A DNA stretch of 48,209 nt, taken from a virus. The translations under genes and the position numbers were made by a program. Location: IMG/VR virus record IMGVR_UViG_3300041404_000129, positions 1 through 48,209 of that record. The stretch is one strand, 5' to 3'. The notes under the pieces are model-generated. The model saw only the letters and a program-made list of their open reading frames with translations. It made no database searches and was not told the DNA's origin. The stretch's first letter is position 1; each line of letters opens with the position of its first letter. Shown here in pieces: positions 44,923 to 48,209 of this stretch.

Positions 44923-45558
44923 ATGAAGCTATCAGAGTATCGACAGAAGCGCAGAAAGCACTGGCGGGAGCAGGGGGTCGTCTCGACCGTTGATCAGCGC
45001 ATCGATGGCGACATCCATGCCGCCGAGGCTGCGGGCAAGAAATGGGACCCGGAGGACGTGGCGGTGCTATGGCAGGGCCCGGACGCTGAAGATTGCTATC
45101 CGACTCGGGTGCTCCCGAGTGGCGCGTGCCAGATTGAATGGCCGGATCAGGGATGGCAGGCCGCCGACATCCCGGCACTGACCGAACTGTCCCGCCGTCT
45201 CCTCCTGGACCGCGACCTTGGCGGCGACGTCGCCTACTGGCACGACGAGGCGGTGAAGGCGCGGGAGGATGCCGCACGGCTGACCGCCGCGCTGGCCGCT
45301 CTGATCCACGAGACATCCGATCTCGTCCGGGAAGTGCCAGGGCGCATCCATACCGCATCGGTCCAGGCATCGCGCATCGTCGACCTGGAGCAGGAGCTTG
45401 CCTTGCTCCGCCACCATCACGACCGCACCTTGCGCCGGTTGGCTGAGCTGAGCGGGATCGCTAAGGCGCTGGTGCAGTACGACCCGCCTGATCCGCGGTG
45501 GGCAAACGCTGCCACCGCCTACCGCCGGTGGATCAACGACCCGGAGTCCGGCCGGTGA
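44923..45558 (+). CDS. unknown protein with coiled coil
   Basis: A 211-residue protein. A charged start (KLSEYRQKRRKHWREQG), a middle with a small beta domain (YPTRVLPSGACQIEWPDQGW), then long helices (VKAREDAARLTAALAALIHE, IVDLEQELALLRHHHDRTL). The leader GGAGGATTGACG equals that of 22705. Unknown role. Confidence 0.55.
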   Translation: MKLSEYRQKRRKHWREQGVVSTVDQRIDGDIHAAEAAGKKWDPEDVAVLWQGPDAEDCYPTRVLPSGACQIEWPDQGWQAADIPALTELSRRLLLDRDLGGDVAYWHDEAVKAREDAARLTAALAALIHETSDLVREVPGRIHTASVQASRIVDLEQELALLRHHHDRTLRRLAELSGIAKALVQYDPPDPRWANAATAYRRWINDPESGR

Positions 45559-45890
45559 ACGGTCAGCGCAATGAATGGTGGCGCGTTGGCATCCCGCGTC
45601 AGCCGGAACGATTCGCCGAGCGCACACGGCGTCTTCACCGCCTGCTTGAACTGGACGCTCCGGCCATCGTAATCCATGATGAGAGCGTTCTCGTCGCGCA
45701 GGCGTTTCGCGGCGGTCGATGGCACCTTCTGCGATACCTGTTCGCTGAGGCAGTGCGGGAGGCGTCCTACTGGCGGCTGTACGCGCCGGCCAGGGAGTTC
45801 CTGTGCCGCCGGATGGGCATCCACTACCGCGACGAGGACGGCATGTGTCTCGTCTGCTGCGACGGCGAGACGTTCGACGACGGCGAGTAA
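45555..45890 (+). CDS. unknown protein with late Cys pair
   Basis: A 111-residue protein: basic helical start (RFAERTRRLHRLLELD), an aromatic middle (LRYLFAEAVREASYWRLYAP) and CLVCCDGETFDD near the end. GTG start by GTGA overlap. Confidence 0.5.
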   Translation: MNGQRNEWWRVGIPRQPERFAERTRRLHRLLELDAPAIVIHDESVLVAQAFRGGRWHLLRYLFAEAVREASYWRLYAPAREFLCRRMGIHYRDEDGMCLVCCDGETFDDGE

Positions 45891-45945
45891 ACAAAACCTG
45901 AGAGAACGTGTCCACCTGTTCATGGTCCATTAAGGAGGATATCTG

Positions 45946-46404
45946 ATGAAAAGAGCGATTGCGTTGGTTGCCCTAGTCCTGACCGCTTCCGTCGCCCTTG
46001 GCGTCACGGTCTCAGCCCCGCATGACTGCTGGAATTATTGGGGGTACGGGTTCATCCACGAGAATGAGGGTGACTCCAGGTGCCTGAAGACGCACGTTAT
46101 GTCTTCACTCGCGTACGGGACCGAGACGAGGCTGTGCCACCAGTACACGGGGCCGCAGACGGAGCTGGAGATGAGCTGCATCGCCATGGGGTACGGCGGA
46201 GGGGAGGCGTGCGCGGTGACAGGGACAATTCGTTGCGGGTCGGGTACCGGATCGTACACGAAGGCCGTGAACATGCAGGACTGTCACAACAACGTTCAGG
46301 CGGACCGGACGGGCGCCTACTGCTTCATCAACAAGAACGCTGAGGGCTCGACGGGAGGCTACGACCCGGGCATCGACGACCTGCTTTTCAGCGTGACGTG
46401 TTAA
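45946..46404 (+). CDS. secreted cysteine-rich protein
   Basis: A 152-residue protein. Residues 1-19 are a signal peptide (MKRAIALVALVLTASVALG). The mature part has about nine Cys, many Gly and aromatic residues (HDCWNYWGYGFIHEN, EMSCIAMGYGGGEACAVTG, IRCGSGTGSYTKAVNM) and no helix-rich part, like a disulphide-bonded beta protein. AAGGAGGA precedes the ATG. First of three secreted proteins in a row. No family recognised; it may be surface- or periplasm-acting. Confidence 0.65.
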   Translation: MKRAIALVALVLTASVALGVTVSAPHDCWNYWGYGFIHENEGDSRCLKTHVMSSLAYGTETRLCHQYTGPQTELEMSCIAMGYGGGEACAVTGTIRCGSGTGSYTKAVNMQDCHNNVQADRTGAYCFINKNAEGSTGGYDPGIDDLLFSVTC

Positions 46405-46441
46405 GGGCGCCATGATACTCCGGCTAGAAAGGCACAAGCAA

Positions 46442-46705
46442 ATGAAAAGGATTGCGCTGTTTCTTGCACTCGCGGTGGCGTTCGCGTCGGCAGCGGCGGC
46501 CTGCGACGACTGGCAGAGTTACGACATCTGTTACTCGCAGTCAGAGGGCCTATGGTCGTCCTGTATTGATGCTTGCGCGGCCAACCACTCGCATAACTAC
46601 GATGCCTACAGGTTCTGTGCTGACGGATGTTCCGAACGGCACCAGCGGCGCGTCTGTGCCTGCTACGTCTATTGTGATCCATGGGCGTACACTCAGTACT
46701 GCTAA
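46442..46705 (+). CDS. secreted small protein with twelve cysteines
   Basis: An 87-residue protein. The signal peptide is MKRIALFLALAVAFASAAAA, then a Cys at position 21. The mature part has a dense Cys pattern (CDDWQSYDICYSQ, SSCIDACAANH, FCADGCSERH, CACYVYCDPW). The Cys right after AAA could also be lipidated, though the lipobox is imperfect. An ATG at 46412 adds ten residues before the signal and is less likely despite AAGGG. It resembles toxin- or inhibitor-like miniproteins in style only. Confidence 0.62.
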   Translation: MKRIALFLALAVAFASAAAACDDWQSYDICYSQSEGLWSSCIDACAANHSHNYDAYRFCADGCSERHQRRVCACYVYCDPWAYTQYC

Positions 46706-46729
46706 ATAAGTCACAAGATCAACCCGTGT

Positions 46730-46743
46730 CGGCCTTCGGGCCG
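46730..46743 (+). other. UUCG tetraloop hairpin
   Basis: CGGCC-TTCG-GGCCG forms a very stable 5-bp tetraloop hairpin in the 84-base gap between two secreted-protein genes. It may reduce reading through or protect the upstream mRNA end. Confidence 0.5.
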
Positions 46744-46789
46744 GCCATTCAATCGCGTCGGTGACCCCGGCGCATGGGAGAGGTGTGTC

Positions 46790-47116
46790 ATGAGAGCAAG
46801 TGCGATTCTTTTGGTGCTGTTGATGTTGGGAGGCGTGTCGAATGTTTACGGTATGTCCCACGGACTGCTTGAGGGTGTGGTCGTGGCCAAGTTCACCACC
46901 CTCGGGCAAACAGGGCTTCCGAACTCGATCCAGGTGGTGATTGATACCGGGGAAGGGCTCTACTGGACCGTGTACTGCCAGCGCTCACGCTCGAATCTCG
47001 GGTTCTGCGACAGCATGAGCACAGGAGATTACTACTCAGTCGCCGGAACCTTCGAGTGCAGCACCACGGCATCGTCATCTACGGTACTGGTTCCTGCCGA
47101 GGTGTCAGAGATCTGA
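46790..47116 (+). CDS. secreted protein of unknown function
   Basis: A 108-residue protein. The signal peptide MRASAILLVLLMLGGVSNVYG is followed by a beta-rich mature part (LEGVVVAKFTTLG, NSIQVVIDTGEGLYWTVYCQ, YYSVAGTFECSTT) with three Cys. AGGTGTGT before the ATG is a weak ribosome site. It ends in an 85-base overlap with the converging gene. Confidence 0.6.
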   Translation: MRASAILLVLLMLGGVSNVYGMSHGLLEGVVVAKFTTLGQTGLPNSIQVVIDTGEGLYWTVYCQRSRSNLGFCDSMSTGDYYSVAGTFECSTTASSSTVLVPAEVSEI

Positions 47117-47508
47117 TCTGTCCTGCGCGCGCTATCGCTCCCAGCGTTGATAGCGCGCGCAACTCCAACCGCATGAGCGATAGAAGACAGGCCCGCCGAG
47201 ACTGCGTCTCGCACCGATGATGCCGTCTGCATGGCCTCAACTATCCTGCCGCCGAGGTCGGTCAAGAAGGCCGGAAGAGCCTCTTCGACTCCGCACTGTT
47301 CCCTTACCCGCGTTGTTCCGTTGCTGGAGTTCTGCTCGGTTATAGCCCACCACGCCGGGCACCCTTCCATGTCCATTTCTCTCGCGCGGTCATCCATCTC
47401 GCTAGCTGATGTATCATCTCCCAGCGCACGAAAGAGCCTAGCCATGTCGCGCTTTGCGCTGGAAGCATCGCGGCGCGGGCATCGGTCACACATCGTTTTG
47501 CGTGCCAT
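47032..47508 (-). CDS. unknown protein encoded after the tail fibre
   Basis: A 158-residue protein. C-x-x-C near the start (MCDRCPRR), GCPAWWAITEQNSSNG and REQCGVEEALPAFLTDLGG, a pattern seen in small proteins encoded beside phage tail-fibre genes. The C-terminal part is Ser/Thr/Asp-rich. GGAGGG lies eight bases before the ATG. It is 13 bases from the tail-fibre stop and probably co-transcribed. Confidence 0.55.
   Translation of the reverse strand: MARKTMCDRCPRRDASSAKRDMARLFRALGDDTSASEMDDRAREMDMEGCPAWWAITEQNSSNGTTRVREQCGVEEALPAFLTDLGGRIVEAMQTASSVRDAVSAGLSSIAHAVGVARAINAGSDSARRTDQISDTSAGTSTVDDDAVVLHSKVPATE
47124..47161 (+). terminator. long hairpin after the secreted-protein genes
   Basis: TGCGCGCGCTATC (47124-47136) pairs perfectly over 13 bp with 47149-47161, around a 12-base loop, eight bases after the plus-strand stop. 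No T-run. It lies inside the converging gene at 47032, so it also encodes protein on the other strand. Confidence 0.6.
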
Positions 47509-47521
47509 TGAAGGTACCCTC

Positions 47522-48209
47522 CTAATTCTTCGTTGCCGCAACCCATATCTCGTATCGAGGGCGCCACGTCCCCCCAGACGAGACAGCCACAGCCGACAGG
47601 TTGTGACTATGCGACGTGCCAGAGGCGCCCCCTGTGCTGTTAACCAGCTTCACGTTTGGGGATACCAGGGAAGGCGCCTCCGCGTCGATTGTGGGTATGT
47701 GCGCAGCAGTAAGATTGAACCCGTCCGTTGATCCCGAAACGGTGAGGGCGCTGATTGTCCACGTGCCGCCTGCCGTGCCTGCCGACTCCGCCGCAGTGGC
47801 CAGCTTGATCATCCTGTCTTCTGATGCATCAGCCCGCGTCCAGCCGGCAGGCGGGGCCGTGCCGAACATGAGCTTAGTGCCGGACGGAAACGCATCGTAT
47901 GGCACATTGGCCGCCGTCTGGAGCACGCCGGTCTCCCGGATCTTCGGGCCGGAAGTCGGCGAGGCGGAGTCACCTACCAGGAACTGGATGAACGTCTCCC
48001 CGGAGGCCGTGCCCGTGCTGGAGAACAGAGCTTGCAGGTACAGCGGGAGCTTGTTCGTCTTCAGCGAATCGGCTCCGAGGGCGCCGCCGATGCTCTGAGA
48101 GTGCATGATCATCGACCGGCCGCTGTCGTACCGGGACCGGAACTGAACACCGCCAGACCACGACACCTCCACCGCCCCCTGAGTGAACGTCGTCCCGCCA
48201 ATCAGCTTC
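47522..48209 (-). CDS. tail fibre or tail collar protein, C-terminal part (cut)
   Basis: The last 228 residues or so are visible; the 5' side lies beyond the right edge. GTKLMFGTAPPAGWTRAD followed by MIKLAT is the phage tail-collar signature, and the Gly/Ser/Thr-rich beta sequence with SHSHNLSAVAVSSGG near the end is common in fibre tips. It should recognise the host surface. Starting at an internal GTG (48172) is not needed because the frame stays open to the edge. Confidence 0.78.
   Translation of the reverse strand, partial: KLIGGTTFTQGAVEVSWSGGVQFRSRYDSGRSMIMHSQSIGGALGADSLKTNKLPLYLQALFSSTGTASGETFIQFLVGDSASPTSGPKIRETGVLQTAANVPYDAFPSGTKLMFGTAPPAGWTRADASEDRMIKLATAAESAGTAGGTWTISALTVSGSTDGFNLTAAHIPTIDAEAPSLVSPNVKLVNSTGGASGTSHSHNLSAVAVSSGGTWRPRYEIWVAATKN

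Noticed and set aside
1-48209. Integrase, excisionase or attachment site
   Set aside because: No tyrosine or serine recombinase motif was seen in any convincing frame. RHH and XRE regulators alone do not prove a temperate phage.
1-48209. CRISPR array, rRNA or insertion sequence
   Set aside because: No regularly spaced repeats with unique spacers, no rRNA-like sequence and no transposase were seen. The only tandem repeat of note is the short one at 28606.

Overview
The window reads as most of one tailed-phage genome (long-tailed, siphovirus-like, HK97-type morphogenesis) with high G+C content. This is inferred from the gene set: large and small terminase, portal, Mu F-like head protein, prohead protease, HK97-fold capsid, head-tail connectors, tail tube, G/GT tail chaperone, tape measure and a tail-fibre end, plus a phage replication and recombination set. 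The host cannot be named from the sequence. Promoters look like ordinary sigma-70 boxes and ribosome sites are GGAGG-like, so a high-G+C bacterium, perhaps a proteobacterium, is a guess. Both edges cut genes: the left edge cuts the 3' side of the tape-measure gene, and the right edge cuts the 5' side of a tail-fibre gene on the same strand. The simplest reading is a circular or circularly permuted genome whose missing part holds the rest of the tail genes. No integrase and no lysis genes are recognised here.

Layout (most genes are on the minus strand and read right to left). 1-17.9 kb: morphogenesis block, from the large terminase down to the tape measure, interrupted by two plus-strand islands (1017-1385 and 9494-10606) that look like inserted accessory genes. 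17.9-22.7 kb: poorly known genes, some built from shared modules. 22.7-23.3 kb: non-coding gap with a tRNA-Trp(CCA) and a promoter. 23.3-29.5 kb: small terminase, Lar-like protein, DnaB-like helicase, 5'-3' exonuclease and a replication initiator that carries origin-like DNA inside its gene. 29.6-32.7 kb: an IbrA/IbrB-like PAPS-reductase/ParB cassette with an HNH nuclease. 32.8-35.8 kb: RecA-like ATPase, RecE-like exonuclease, HD hydrolase and a ribbon-helix-helix (RHH) repressor. 35.9-37.5 kb (+): metallopeptidase, zinc protein and RusA. 37.6-43.6 kb (-): several short operons of small genes. 43.6-47.1 kb (+): an RHH repressor gene whose transcript may be leaderless, accessory genes and three secreted proteins, two of them cysteine-rich. 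47.0-48.2 kb (-): a tail-associated protein and the end of a tail fibre.

Regulation stands out. Five promoters, spread over 42 kb, share an almost identical layout: TTGACA, two bases, a 9-bp palindrome CGCA-W-TGCG or a one-mismatch copy, then TATAGT (TATGGT in one). They drive separate small operons, including the IbrA/B cassette, so they look like one phage-wide regulon whose regulator is unknown. At three promoters the stop codon of the upstream gene is the TGA inside the -35 box. A second promoter pair shares the 10-mer GATGTAGATT at the -10 region; these two sit ahead of the morphogenesis block and the tRNA/accessory block. RHH repressor genes at 35622 and 43643 have their own operators with 12-bp repeat spacing.

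Translation is tightly coupled: most neighbouring minus-strand genes overlap by ATGA, GTGA or TGATG. That pattern was used to choose starts. It also points to a probable CTG start for the large terminase and to a -1 frameshift in the tail chaperone. All functional calls rest on motifs and gene order read by eye; no database search was run.
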